NCBI GenBank assembly: GCA_963576735.1 | Contig: OY755183.1 | Coordinates: 16,945,213 to 17,009,212 of the forward strand | Length of the DNA: 64,000 nt | Direction of reading: 5' to 3' | Origin: Bedellia somnulentella | Lineage: Eukaryota > Arthropoda > Insecta > Lepidoptera > Bedelliidae | Shown: positions 14,501 through 29,500 of the stretch, one piece after another | How positions within the stretch are numbered: the first letter of the stretch is position 1 | Layout of the letters: each line of letters starts with the position of its first letter | The notes under the pieces: model-generated | Seen by the model: the letters and a program-made list of their open reading frames with translations, nothing else | What the model was told of the DNA's origin: nothing | The model's database searches: none | Program-made: the position numbers and the translations under genes

Positions 14501-17500
14501 ATATTTACTATAATTATTTCATTAACAAAGAAATACTTTGGCAAATATCTATTTCATGAAAAATTCTTTTATAATGGATTCTACGAAAACTATTATAATA
14601 CTTAAAGTTAACCTTGTTTTTGTCAATTTATTGAATCTGTTTTTTTTTGTTTCAGTCTTCAGAGATAATTTGGTTTAAAAACAGTTTAAAAACATGACAT
14701 GATATGGGCTTCTTTTACCTCGATCCACCCGATTCCTTCTCCGCAAGGCTCTTCCTTCTCCACAACCAATCTAGTTCCAGCGAACGCTACAGTGATAGTG
14801 TGGTACTGTGGCGCCACTAGCAATGTTCTGAGTTGCACTTGTTTCGGCGCGGGCGACGGGTAGTTCACCGCCGGCAGCCGAGCCGAGCGGACGTCTTTGA
14901 GGTCCAACACGTTTGTTGTGTTCAGAGAATTAACTGGAATTTGGTATTTAAAAAAAAATACAATAGAATTTCCTTTAAATGAATTTTTAACACACTTGAT
15001 CTAAGAGTGACTTTTTTTACGTAACATGAACAATAAACAGGCTCTTTTGATCAATACTGTAACTTTTGCACTATCTAATATTATGTAATTAATAAAACGA
15101 AAATCACCAATATTTAACATTATCAATGGTAAGCATTAGTTTAACTTTTTCCAGAAAATATAATTGTAAATAAAAACTTACTGCTTTTAAAGTATGCTAT
15201 AAATCCTCTGCCTGTGCAGTTATCTTTGGTCTTTAATTGCACTTTGATTATTTCTGCTTCAGATACAAATAATCCACTGGACAAGATATTATTGTCTTCG
15301 AAAGTTCTTATTAATTTTCCACCCACTTTTAACTGGATCTCTAGAAATGCTTTTTCAGATCTATTTTCAGTTGCATTAACAGGAACTCCATTATCAAAAA
15401 TTGTGTCGCCGAAATCATAATAGCTTATATTTAAAAATACTCTTTTATCTGAAATGAAACGATTAAAATATTTTTTAAAGCACAAATTATTGTTATTGGA
15501 TATTCAAAAATCAGTGCAAAGGTTAAATAGAAGATACTAATGAGTATGTAGCGAGCTCCCATCCAAGATTATTGCGTCAATATAATAACATTATACACAA
15601 GTCAAAACTTTAAGCCAACAAATAATTATTTATATACTGATATTGTATGAAACCAAACTACAAACTCTAACATGAAATATTTAAAGTATCACATTATACG
15701 TATTTATCTGTGAGCAATAAAATAGACAAAGTATATAATACCTTTTGGGGCCATTATGAAAAAAGTGCAGTCTAAATCTGGCAGTAAGAAATCCGGGTAG
15801 TTTGGGCTTCTAATGACCCCTTCTTTGGAAGTAAACGTCTGCGACGGACATCCAGACATATCTACTGCTTTCCATTTCACAGAGAAACCGAGCCCTTGGG
15901 TACTGAAACCAAACCACAATGAAATAATAAAAGAAGTCGCTAAATCTTTTATTAGAAAGGAAAAGTGAATTTTCATAATTAATATCGCGGTGACGTTATG
16001 TTGATGTTAAATCATCAAACTCGTAAATTAAATATTTATGAACGCAGTTAAAGTACAAAAATTGTGCCTTGGTTGTAGACTGATATTATAGGGGTTCCAT
16101 ATGAGCAAGTATCGAAACATTGATGTGAATGTGCTTACAATGTTGTCCTTATCATTAAAAACCGTTACGAAATTATCGTTTTCTAGTAAAAACATAGAAC
16201 TCCTGATTTGTACAAGTAACTTCCTTAATGAAATAACGGAGTTACCGGTCCAAGACCTTATTCTTATGCAGTTTGCGGAGTGCGATGTCACATGCTCAAA
16301 GAATATTAATGGAATATGCTTAATAGTAGCTATATTAAAATTACTTTTTTGTAAGTCTTAGGTTGGCTTTAATTCAGGAGAATTCCAAATTTCTGTCTAG
16401 ACTGCTTTATATAAATACACTGTCATACGACTTTGTAAAGTTCAACCATGTAGGATTCCTCACAACGTTGTCCCTCAGCTTTAAAAACTTCAACGGTATA
16501 AGCGTGATTTATGATATTGATGTCAGTGCTTATGGTACGTTTCAGAATCAAGTTTTAAATTTATGGGATTGCTATATCGTCAACATAGAATGCTCATCTT
16601 CGAAATACATCTAACTCAATTTTAAAATAATTAAGTGTTTTCCAACTTTGCTGAAGGTACTGTCCATACTTGTGTTGTTCTTTTTATTACAATATTTTTA
16701 TTATTCTAACATACTTACTTGTAATCTGTATGAAAGTGTAAAACTGCTTTATTGCTTGAAGCTACCCATTTCAGCGAATTCAAATCACCACAGTATTTAG
16801 ATGTTTTACCGTTTACAGTGTCTTGAAGCTGAAATACCACAAGACAAAATCATAACAAATGCATTACAAAGGTGAGCTGGAGCCTCAAAATAATTGATTT
16901 GCTCAGTAGTAATAAATAAAGAATAAATAAAGGAAAGAAAAATTTTTCGACACAGGCGGGATTCGAATCCGCGACCTAGGGTATACGCTCCCGTCGCTCT
17001 GCCAATTGGGCTACCGTGTCAATGGCTGCCAGTGCGAAATTCTTCTATCCTTTGTTTCTTTTACACTTTTAAGTAGTGTTTGCGTTCCCTACCTCCGAAT
17101 TGTTTAAAAATTCGAAAGGCCACTTGTCTACCTTTTCAAATAGAATGCAAATATTTATTCTTTATTTATTAGTGATAATCCCACATGAGGTTTTCATGAA
17201 CGAAAACATTCAAATTATTGCTCAGTAGATTTAGCAGTTCCATATGCAACTGAGAAACTTTGATATTAAGTTAAGTATTGAATTAACGAATATTTGGTTT
17301 GTCTCAAAACTAATTTAATATTCTTGGTTTCAATCATATTCATCATAAGAGAAGAAATTAAAATCTGGTGAAAGTATTATGAACTTTAATAAGCTCAGAT
17401 ATGAACCACAGTTTCATACTAGCGTACTAATAGCGTAAGGCCAAACGATTGATAGAAACAATACTATTTTTGAAGTCTTCACGGATACTAACCTCAACAT

Positions 17501-20500
17501 AATCATAAAGGCAGTCCGTCTGAAACTCGACGTCGAACCGGTCGAACACGAACACCAGGCGCGTGTCGGCGGCGCCGGTCACGTGCACCCAGTAGTCCAG
17601 ATCGTTGTCGTACGCGGCTGGGTAGTTTGGACTTGTTAGGACACCTGGAATTGATAGCAGTTAGAGAATTAGAAGATCGTTATTATAGAAGTCGACGGGT
17701 GTGGATTGTAAAAACTGCTGCTTAAATCAGTATCAAAAATTTATTAATTTTTTTTGTATGTATTAAACGGAAATTATCCCTAAACCAATGTTTGGGGTAA
17801 TTTCCGTTTTGAATTTTACCTTACTGTAGATGGGTTTTTTTCTACCTTGTCTAAAAAAGTGTGTATTTGAAATATTTTGATGAATTTCGATTATTTATTT
17901 TTGGAAAACAACAGCTTTAACAAAAAATAATATTAAATATAAATGTATACATTTCGAAGCCTTTAGTTTACACCAATTTGCTAACAAACCTTTTTTGTTT
18001 GTAGAGTTAAATAATGTTTATATACTTAAATAAATGTAGATAGATATATGTACACATAATAATGAAAGTATATAATGTCCATATATATATATATATATAT
18101 AAAAATATAAGAGATTAAAAGTAAATTTATAGGTAATTTAAATAATATTTCTTATATATATCAAATAAATAGATATATATATATATAATGTAATCAGATC
18201 CTAGCTATGGTTTCTTTTCACGTTGGAAGAGCTTATATTAAATAAATCATTGAAATACTACTATTTCATTGAAAATCCTAGCTGCCCTAAGTAAAAAACT
18301 GTTTCTGTTTCGTCGGTAATTGGTGGGCGCGGGTCCCACCGCCAGCGGAGTCTGGTGCCGGGGATGCGCCCCGCGGGGGACGCGCACGTTGATACCGGCG
18401 AGAAGCTCGGGACAGTCTACTTCTGCTCTAGCTATCTTAGCGAGGTAGTCAAGTCTGCTCTTTTCCGTCTATATTTTAAAGGGAGACGGTGGTGCCTTTT
18501 GCAGCCATCAAAGTAATTAGAATCATACACACTGGTTTTGTATTCGAGATACCGAAGGAAACGCTTTTGGTTGGACTTGATACGGGTTATATAATTTTGG
18601 TATTGTGGGTTCCAAACTTGAAATGCATATTCAAGTATAATGCGAATGTAGGTGCAATACAGAATTTTGATGGCTTTAATGTTTTTGAAATATTTACAAG
18701 TCCTAATAAGAAATCCTAGTAATGTAGAAGCTCTCGATGTAATGTTATTTATATGTAGGTCATATAGTAAATTTGTATCTTGAGTGATTCCGAGATCTCT
18801 GATGGAATCAATCCTTTCTAGGTCATGTTGATGAATGTGATAGGATATTAGTAGGGGTTGCTTTTTCCGAGTGAAGGTCATTACCTTACATTTTGTTACA
18901 TTAAGTTCCAGTTTGTTACTTTTGCAATATTCATTAAATCTGTCTAGGTCACATTGGAGGTCTTTACAATCATTTAAGTTCTTTATAGCTTTCATAACTT
19001 TTAAATCATCAGCAAAAAGAACTATTTTAGAATTAGTGAAGCAGTTTCTTTTCAAGTGATTTTTTGGGCGATGATGTTGGAGACACATCACCAAAACATT
19101 TACTTTACAAAGTTTTCTCCACTCAACTTCCAATAAGTGTCTGAGGCATTTCTTATTCCGAAGCTCTGGCTACCCCTTCTAAGGATTTATAGCCGTGAGT
19201 TAATGGATGTATGTATGTAACTATAAGTCAGATAAAAAAACATTAGGCTATAGTCAATTGGGTGAGGTGGATAAAATAGGGATGTGGTTGAAAATTTATT
19301 TTGTTACTGACTATTCTTTGTTTGAACATGATGTCGTTTTTAAATTCCCAGAAGAAGCGTTTTCTAACGCTGCTCGCTTTTGGATTATTGCCATTATTAT
19401 ATGTAAGTGTATTAAGATACCTGTTTCTCCTTCCACGGTTTGATTAGTGACGATGTGCTCCGACGCTAGCCGGCTCTTGCAGACGTAGCCGCCAGTAGCG
19501 GAGCATTTGTGGGGCAGCCAATACAACCCGCTTGGTTGAGAAGGGACGGGTGATGATTTCCACTGGAATATATTCAGAAATTGATATTTAATGTACGCAC
19601 ATGAAACATAAATTATTAATTATTTCCTTTCTTCCTTATCTCTAAACGAATAATATAAGGACTCTATGTGTGACTGTGTTGTATGCAATGTCATCTAAAG
19701 TAATATATTTTTAAATTAAAACTACACACAGTTCGTTAATTTGGATTGGAACATTGATTCTTAGCATTATGCAAAATCTATGGTTCTCGTGGGGTAGTAA
19801 GTCATTCCATACAACAGGACCGTTGACGCCAATTCGTTTTGAAAATGTGCTGCATAACGATATTGAAAATCGTTGAAAAACAGCGATGGAGAACTGCTAG
19901 TACTAACGTTTTTTTGATTTAATTTTTCATTTTTTTATGTACTACCTTTACCTTCAAGGTCAAAATTTACTTTTTTTATCGTATTTGTTTGCTAAAGAAT
20001 TACATTAATTTACCTTTCAAAGATTTAGAGAAGAGTTTGAATGTGATGAATAGTGGTTATAATAAGTTTATGTTAAATATATATGTTAAACAGGTATAAC
20101 AGATGCCAAAGAAAGGTATAGTTTTTTTTTGTGTCAAACGATCTTCCATTTATGATTACTTTACTCCTTCAATAAGTCCGTGCTTTGGAGTCATAGTTTA
20201 TAATACCCGGGTGCACCACTGCGCTCAACTAGAATTTATTGACCTTTTACAGATACAATTTAAAGAAATAATTAAGATACGTTCACCAATACTGGCAAAG
20301 ACAAAAGTGCCTGACATCGTAAATATCAAAACAGGTTTTTTTACCAGTATTCCCAAACACAAGTCCTCATTCATTTCTTCAGTTTCTTCAGTATCGTTGA
20401 AAGGAGGCCATCCCTCATAAGTGACAGCGCTGCCATCTACCCATGTACCATTGACAGTTTGCCGAATCACTCTCGCTCCCAACCAATAGATGGCGCTAGC

Positions 20501-23500
20501 TGTATAATCTTTGGTTTCTCGAATCCCAGATATTACAAAACGTTCTTCTTCTGCAGAATGTATGGAGGTCAGATGCATGTTCAACCCTTCACAGACCTGC
20601 ATACGAAGAACAAGTTAGATGTAGTATTCAAGGTGTATATTTATCAAGGTTACAAAAAGGTGAGAGTTGAAAGACTTTAATTTCTACTACCATGACTACT
20701 CTCTGAAGCAAGTGGCATGTGGATTTGTATACGTATAAAGCGGCAATAGACCTTTCCTCTATTACTAGAACACATTGTCCAGGCAAAAATTTGATACTCC
20801 TAACACCAGGAGCCAAAAATTTGATTTGAAAGAGATATTCATAATTGTAAGTGGGTTGCCGTGTAGTGCCGGCTTAGAATGTTACTCCCCTTTTCTACCC
20901 GAGGGTGTCGTAAGAGGCGACTAAGGGTGTGGGGCTTTCTTAGTGGTTTTTGGGCGATGCGGTTGGAGACCCATCATCAACGATACTTTATTTTTTACAT
21001 CTTCTCCACTATTAATTTCCAAATGTGGCTGAGGAGTTTCTGAAGCTCTGGCTACCGCTTTTTGGGATTTACGGCCGTGAGTATATGTATGTATGTAAGT
21101 GGGTTAAGCCTAAGCATTCCTTTCGGGGATATATGGCAGAGTATAGGATCAGTATGACATTAATGGGTTAATATATTTCGGAATGCAAAATAAATCCGTC
21201 AATATTTTAATGGATATGCGGGATACCGATATTTTATAACTATTTATTTTATTGATTTATGAATCAAAAAAGATATACTAGTGGAGTAGATAACTTATAG
21301 CATCACCCAACTACTATTATATCTGGGCGCGTCCGTTTTTACGAAAACCTCTTTAGAAATGGAAAACTACTTTTCTTAAGCAACAAAATATAATTTAATT
21401 CCTTTAATTTTGATGGATTTGCGGAAGTATATCTAAAACTGGAATATTATTCGTTTTCATAAGATGCGAGGCCTTCCTTTTTATAACTCCTCAACATTTT
21501 ATGACTTATGAGGGTGATAAAAGTCAAAAATAAAAAGTGCAAGATTTATGTCCAATATAATGTTGTCGAGGGACGACCATTATGATTATGAATGATGTAA
21601 AAGAAAATTAAGATGTAAAAAGCGAATTAATTAGTATATTGTAGAGATAAAATGTAATACATGTGTTGCTGTGTTGTGTTGGTTTAGTATAGTATTAACC
21701 TATTTCTTCCCGTGGGTATAGTAAGAGGTGACTTAGAGAATGAGTGATTTATGGCGATTGGTGGGCGATGTTTTTGGAGACCTATCATCGACTGTCCCCA
21801 ATATTGCAATATTTTTCTCAGAGTCTTCTAAAATGAAAAGAGCATGTATGAAAAGATTGATGGATGTAAACGAAGCTAGAGAGGTTTGTCAGGATCGTAC
21901 GAAGTGGTGATCGATAGTCTCTGCCTACCCCAATGGCAACTAATGGCGAGAATATATGTATGTATGTATGTATGTCTTCTAAAAGTGACCGAGGAATTTT
22001 TACCAGAAACACTGAAAATATATGACACAAGTACAATATTAATCAAAATCTTAAAGAAATGACTATTGGAGCGTAAACATATATAAGTATATAATATATT
22101 TATACTCACGGCCGTAAATCCCAAAAAAGGGGTAGCCAGAGCTTCAGAGCGATAAAACTCCTTAGCTATATGTAGAAGTTAATAAGGAAGAAGAGGGCTG
22201 AAATAAAGTATTGTTGGTGATCGGTCTCCAACCGTATCGCCCAAAAACCACTTTAAAAAGCCCCATACCATTAGTCGCCTCTTACGACACCCATGGGTAG
22301 AAAAGGATTGTGATATTCTAAGCCGGCACTACACGGCTAGGAGCGGGTAGGAGCGTATATGTCCTGAAAAACATGTTGATGTAGGAAACTTTTCAGTTTC
22401 TTGACTGTTATTGTTACAAATAAATGAGCTCCGGCTGTATACATGAATATATTTCTTTACTAAAATTAGTATAGAAGACGGAGCTGTAGCAGCGGCTGAT
22501 GGTTGAATCTTCGGGTTTTCTAACAGCTCGTGTTATTTGCAAGATCAATGAGTAATCACCTGTTTCGCAATATGCCAGGAAGCTCGCGGGTGGCTGGTGA
22601 AAAGATAGCAGTGGCCTTTGAACAGCACCTGTTTGGAGTCGGCGCACGAGTGAGCTGCAACAACGAAACATATTCCTGTTATATATGTATTGTTATGTAC
22701 GTATTGCTGTGTAGTGTCGGCTTAGAATAACACTACCCCATTTCTACCCGTGGGTGATCGTAAGAGGCGACTAAGGGTATAAGGGCTTTTCAAGTGATTT
22801 TTGGGCGATGTGGTTGGAGACCCGTCACCAAAATCATTTGTTATTACCATCTTTTCCCCAATCAACTTTCAAAAGTGGCTGAGAAATTTCAAATTCCAAA
22901 GCTCTGGCTGCCCCGTTAAGGGATTTATAGCCGTGAGTATATGTATGTATTATGTACGTACCGATACTTATGAATATCACTTGTTTTTTTATCATCTGCA
23001 TAGCTAGTACGAGCGATCGTTTAACTAGATATCACGTGGTATGAAACAGCCATCACTTACGCACTTACTTAGTATCAAATACTGTCCTCTCATTCTAACC
23101 GATATCGTCATGATAAAATAGCGCTCGTGCCCTAGCACTACCACCACCAGCCCTAGCTCCTGGGTGCTTTTTATATATTTATCTATTTAAAAGATCTCTC
23201 GTACTAGCTTTGCAGATGTTCATACACAATATACCAAATGATAAGGGGACTGGCATATCGCCGGTTTGTAGAGATACAACTCAGCCATGTAGGTAGCACC
23301 ACGATAAATAACCAAATAAATCACTACGGAAAAGACATATTGGTAAATAGATGAAGGCCCGACTCAGGATCCAAATTTCTATATATTCCTACATCAGAAG
23401 TAGGGAAATATTTTTCACTATGTCAATATGTCAACAAAGTTTCGATTGCCTTAATGGGTTTGTGATATTTATTCTGAAGTCCTAGCTTCCATTTTTTTAT

Positions 23501-26500
23501 TAAGTAAGCGACATATGTATATGTAAATATAAAAGTTATTTCGCAAGTTCGTTGATTTCCTCTGGGGCTGTCAGAGTCGTCGACTTGTTTTATGTCACTT
23601 GCATAGCGATGCCGCGTCGTGTGACTATCCCAGTTATGTTGTCACAAGAAAGGAACAACTATTGCCGTTAAATTCTTTATGAACTCAACTCAATCGTTGA
23701 CGCCGTATATCCCCGAAGGTGTGGCAGGGGTACTATAATACTTCTGAACGTCTCGTTATATTAAGTAAGTTTTTTTTGGTTCCTTAGGAAGTTTTGTTTA
23801 AATTACACACAGTTACATTCGCATTTGATATCTACAAATGAAATGGATTGTTTTGGCTCATTATATTTATTAAGATGGTTTAAAACCAACTTAATATTTA
23901 GAGTAATACATGAAATAAAAAAAATGGAACTGAACAAAGCCGGGTGGTCTTTGCATCACAATATACGTCTAGAAGTAGGAGTAGGAAAATTAACTCACAC
24001 GCGAGTATAGAAAGGCCCTCATAGTTAGCTCGTATGACTAAATGAAATTGGGTAGTCCTATTTTAAACCAATACATATTAATCAAGGCATCAAAAGTTGC
24101 AACACCCAACTACTTAGATGGAACAAACTATAGAAACACACAAAAAAACCATCAACAATGCAAAACTTCTTACTAAAACAGAAAATGCAGGTAGCATTGT
24201 TTTAGCGCTGTTTTATATACAAAGCAAGTCATTCGAAATGTCGTACCAATATTTTGTGCCGCCGCCGGAGCGGGAATGTTCAAATATTTATTTTACAGTC
24301 GACACGACAAAAACGTTTGTTTTCTACTAAGACTCAACAGTGCAAAAGAAAGGTTTATTTATTGTGGTTATCAAAATGCTACTGCTGCTGTGTAGTGTCG
24401 GCTTAGAATAGCACTACCCCATTTCTTCCTGTGGGTGTACGTAAGAGGCGACTAACGGTATTGGGGCTTTTTAAGGGATTTTTTACTTGTATAACATACA
24501 TAACATAACATAAACGTTCGCCCGAATATCCCCGAAGGGGTTGGCAGAGGTACTAATACTTCTGAACATCACGTGACTTTGTCACCTGGTGTTCAGAGTA
24601 CCCACGCTTTGCATGGACAGTGTACTCACGTGATAGGGGGCAGACGAACGAACGTTTTGTACGAATACACTGTCACATGACTAAGTACAACTCAGCCATG
24701 TGGGTTTCCTCACGATGTTTTCCCTCACCGTTAACAACCATGATAAATTAACCACAAATATGTCTTTAGAAAAAAAAAATTGGTGTAGGCCTGACCCAGG
24801 ATTTGAACACTAGTCGTTTGCACGATAACCGAGTGTTCTACCCACTGGGCTATCACGGTTGCCGATTTTACTTGTAGTTTGCCGCTTATGTTACAATTCA
24901 AGGACTATTCTTTATTGTAACATTGTAACTTTTAATAATTTTGTGTTATGATGTGCAAAAAAGAGTTTATATTCTAAATTAAACGTTTAAGAAAGCACAA
25001 CCTTATCTCGTCCTGAGTGTGTCACCTTTTTAAGTACGCAAGTTTTCCTTATTATAGAAATTATCCGCCGTATCATCATAACTGCAGACAATCCGAAAAG
25101 TACTACCACACAATAAAATATTTTCGGCAAAAAACTGTCTTTCATTAGCTTTATTAACACTTTTAGCATAAACCTTACACGAATTAAAATGATGACGAGA
25201 TCAAACACCTTTTAGACATACATACATATATATACTCACGGCTATAAATCCCTAGAAGGGGTAGCCAGAGCTAAGGAATTGGAAATTCCTCAGCCACGTT
25301 TGGAAATTTTAGTGGGGAAAAGATGGTAAAATAAAGGTTTTCGGTGATGGTTTTCGGTTTCCAACCACATCGCCCAAAAATCCCTTAAAAGCTCCAAATC
25401 CGTTAGTCGCCTCTTACGTACACCCACCGGAAGAAATGGGGTAGTGTTATTCTAGGCCGACACTACACAGCAAACCTTTTAGACTTATACGTTTATCATC
25501 CTTTTTTTAGTCTTTGAATGAGGTCGGGTTTCCGCTTCGCAAGCCGCTTGGTCATGTTTACGTTAATAATTGCGCTAATATAAAGATTGCGTTTACTTAC
25601 AACGGCAATAGAAACTCGTTTAACCCTTTATAAGGCAGAGGTATGATCAAAAATTTATTGTATCTCACTTCTATTTCAAGGTAGGTAAGGGTGAAATTTT
25701 GTTGGCCACTATTTGGCTACTGTTTTATAAAGGTTTAACGATACAAATATTAGCTATCTAGAAATACCTTATAAATGTTTACCCCGAAAAGTTACATTTT
25801 AAACAGAGTGACAACTTGAAACTAATTGTACTAACCATCAAATTAATTGTATTATTTTTAACAAGAGTTTCTTTGTTGTTGTTTTGTTTGCCTTATCATG
25901 CATTTTATCTATAGTAATATACTTATATCAATCACATCACGCAAAATAATATCATTACAATTTTTCACAGTCACAATTCGCCATATCCTAGAACACGATA
26001 GTGAAACCCTATTACAATAAAAAATAGATGATATTATCTGAAAGGCTACGACGAAGAGATAGACATTCGGTCTCGACATGTTCTCATAAAATTTTATTGT
26101 GACAAAATAATGGGATCTCTTACTGGCTATTTTTGTAAGCATCACATTTCTCCTTACTATTTGATCCTAGGGCTGGAATTTTACTCGTAAAATTTCCAAT
26201 TCGACTTTCCTAAGTAAAGGCAATAATGTGATAATTCGGTATTAAAAACAAAATATAAAAGGCTAATATTTTACTGAAAACGAAATCGAAAACGTTCTTA
26301 CGAAATCGAAAGTCCGTAGTGAAAAGAATAATAGAGCCTATATGAGGAGAACGATGTATGTGACAGAAGCAGGATTTGTCAGGATCGTACAAATTGGCGA
26401 TCTGAAGTCTCCACCTACCTTAATGGAAACAACGGGCATGAGTTTAAATAAGAAATACGCGTTAACATTACACGGAAAAAACATAGATTTTCATCAAATT

Positions 26501-29500
26501 ATTCCCCGCTAAGGAAAACCATCGATAAAGTAAGAAATAAATACAAAACACAGCGTGCATTTCTGAATATATGACCATCTATTACTGTACTGTGATTAAT
26601 CGAGAAAGGTAGATGCCAAGATGAAACACATTATTTATAAAGTTGTCAAAACGCGGGAGGAACACCCATAAAAGATAGTTTATGTCTTTTATTAATATTT
26701 TTGAATATTCGCTTGCCAAATTCCACTGAATTCAAGCTATGAATACAAGTTGCAGGGGTCTTAGAGAAATGAGTATTGGAAATATAAGAATAAATTATAA
26801 TGAGGAACATTAAAAAGGCGGGCTCCGAAGTGACAAGAATAAAAAAGCATTTATAAGAAGATCAAAGCGTGAGAGATTATTCAGATCTTAAAAATATAAT
26901 AACTATTCTCTAAAGTTAATGGCGGGAGTATAAGAAGTAAGTTTTAATCTTCTCCGTAGTATTTGATGATAGAAACATGACGTAGGGATGTGACTTTTAT
27001 ATAAAGAAGCAATTAATTATTAATCAGTTTTCGGAAAAGCAGAAAAAGGTAAAAGTAGACAAAAATGATCTCTGTCGAGCAAGAGGCGGCAACGCTAGAA
27101 GCATCTCACCTTAAATAAGTTCTAAAATAAAAAAAGCGTTGTTGGTAAGTACCAAAAATATTTAATAATTCGCCAAGGTATTTAAGAGGCGTCAAGTGTT
27201 TAAGCAAATTAGAAAGCCAAATATTTAATTTCTTAGAAGAGAAAGCTTATTACAGTGTGATGGTGAACTCTTATAGCACATATTTACTAAAAAAAACAAT
27301 TTGTTGTGACAATTATTACGCAACAATAAATAAATGATAATGTGAATTTTAATGTAAAAAATAATTACGCATCATAATTTTATAACAAAATAATAACCTA
27401 TTTGTTTTTTAGCTGTGTAGTGCCTTAGTGGTGCCGTGTAGTGTCGGCTTAGAATAACACTACCCCATTTCTACCCGTGGGTGATCGTTAGAGGCGACTA
27501 AGGATTTAGGAACTTTTCAAGTGATTTTGGGTGATGTGGTTGGAGACCCGTCACCAAAAATATTTATTATTGCCATCTTTTCCCCAATCAACTTCCAAAA
27601 GTGGCTGAGGAATTTTTCATTCCACAGCTCTGGCTACCCCATTAAGGGATTAAGGAAATAAGGGATAGCCGTAAGTATATGTATGTATGTAGTGCTTTAG
27701 TACTACCCCGATTCCCGCGGGTATCGTAAATAGTGACTTGGGGTTTTCGAGCATTTAAGTGATTTTTTAGCTCACCCCACCCCTACCATGCTTTAGTTTA
27801 CCATCATTCTGCCTACTCTTTTTTGGGAATTATACATACATACATACATACATATACTCACGTCTATAAATCCCTTAACGGGGTAGCCAGAGCTTTGGAA
27901 CGAGAAATTCCTCAGCCGCTTTTGGATGTTGATTGAATTATAGCCTTGACTATATGTGTTTTAACAAATATTATTGCTTGCCATCACAATTCGCTCTCAT
28001 TACCACAAACAATAGAAGCAATTAAAATTAAGTAACAGCATATTTTTCAATATATAAATATAAAATTACTTGTTTATGAGCTTGTATGTGATGTGGACTC
28101 TACTAATTCATAAAACGTTGTGGGTATAGGGCTAATAGAAAAGGTAGAATTACATTAATTGCTGTTAATTGCAATTAATTGCTGTGTAGTGTCGGCTTAG
28201 AATAGCACTACCCCTTTTCTTCCGGTGGGTGTACGTAAGAGGCGACTAACGGTATTGGGGCTTTTAAAGGTATTTTTGGGCGATGCGGTTGGAGACCCAT
28301 CACCAACAACCTTTATTTTACCATCTTTTCCCCATTCAACTTCCAAAAGTGGCTGAGGAATTTCTAATTCGTTAGCTCTGGCTACCCCTTCTAGGGTTTT
28401 ATAGCCGTGAGTATATGTATGTATGTATGTAGAATTATAAGCATTAACCATAATTTAGAACCATTGATTTTATACAATTATTTAAGACTAGCTGACTCGA
28501 TAGACTTCGTACTGTAAATTTGCTTATGCCAAACTTAAAAAGTTTTTTCCGGTACTCTGAGTTCAATCAGGCGTGAATATTTTATTGGTCAAATCTTTCC
28601 GGGATGAAAAGTATCCTATGTTACAATTTGGGTCTTATCTAGCTTACTTACTTACTTACTTATACTCACGCCCATTGTTCCCATTGGGGTAGGCAGAGAC
28701 TATCGATCGCCACTTTGTACGATCCAGGCAAATCACTTTTGCTTCTGTTACATTCATCGTTCTTCTCATACATGCTCTTTTATTCTTCATACTTCGGACG
28801 CCGGCCTTTTTGAGCGCACTCTCTATTTGGTCCAGGTGTGTCCTCCGTGGTCATCCTCTACTCACAATACCTTCCACATTGGCTCTATAGATCTCTTTCA
28901 CCAATTTAATGCCATCCATCCTCTCTAGCATTCCGCCATATTCCATTCATATAAATTACGTACTTGAAGAGCCTTTTCACCTCAAACACAAAAACATTCA
29001 AACATCTAAACTTTCTCATTTATAATATTAATAAGATAAAGACTGACACTGAGACGAAAATGTGAAGGAGTTATCACTCTTTAACTTATTTTAATGTAAG
29101 TTTGTGCAACAACTATTAGGCAAATAATAATCAACTAACTTTGAAAACTTGTTCTCAACATCTTCTCCGTTTAATGTTAACATGTTGGTAAACTTACCAG
29201 AATTTGTGATAATTAAAATATAAGAATTTTCCAGGAAATATTAAACGAATTTTACCATGACAATTGTCTGAAAATTTTCAGTGAATTAATACGCTTGAAT
29301 CAATAGTACATATGAATATTGAGATGAAAAAAACGCTTATTAGAAATTAATATACATACACGGCTATAAATCCCAAGAAGGAGTAGCCAGAGCTCCAGAA
29401 ATAGGAATGATTCAGACTCAGATTGTAAAATAAAGGTTGTTGGTGATGGGTCTCCAACAACATCACCCAAAAATTCTTAAATCTCAGCAATACTCTTAGT

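Noticed and set aside
18432..19133. Full 233-codon frame as one protein
   Set aside because: The first ~30 codons are antisense family A sequence; only the part from about 19045 downward is LINE reverse transcriptase.
22414..22671. 85-codon open frame on the minus strand
   Set aside because: It covers exon c in the wrong frame; the lectin frame with splice sites at 22560 and 22654 explains the coding signal.
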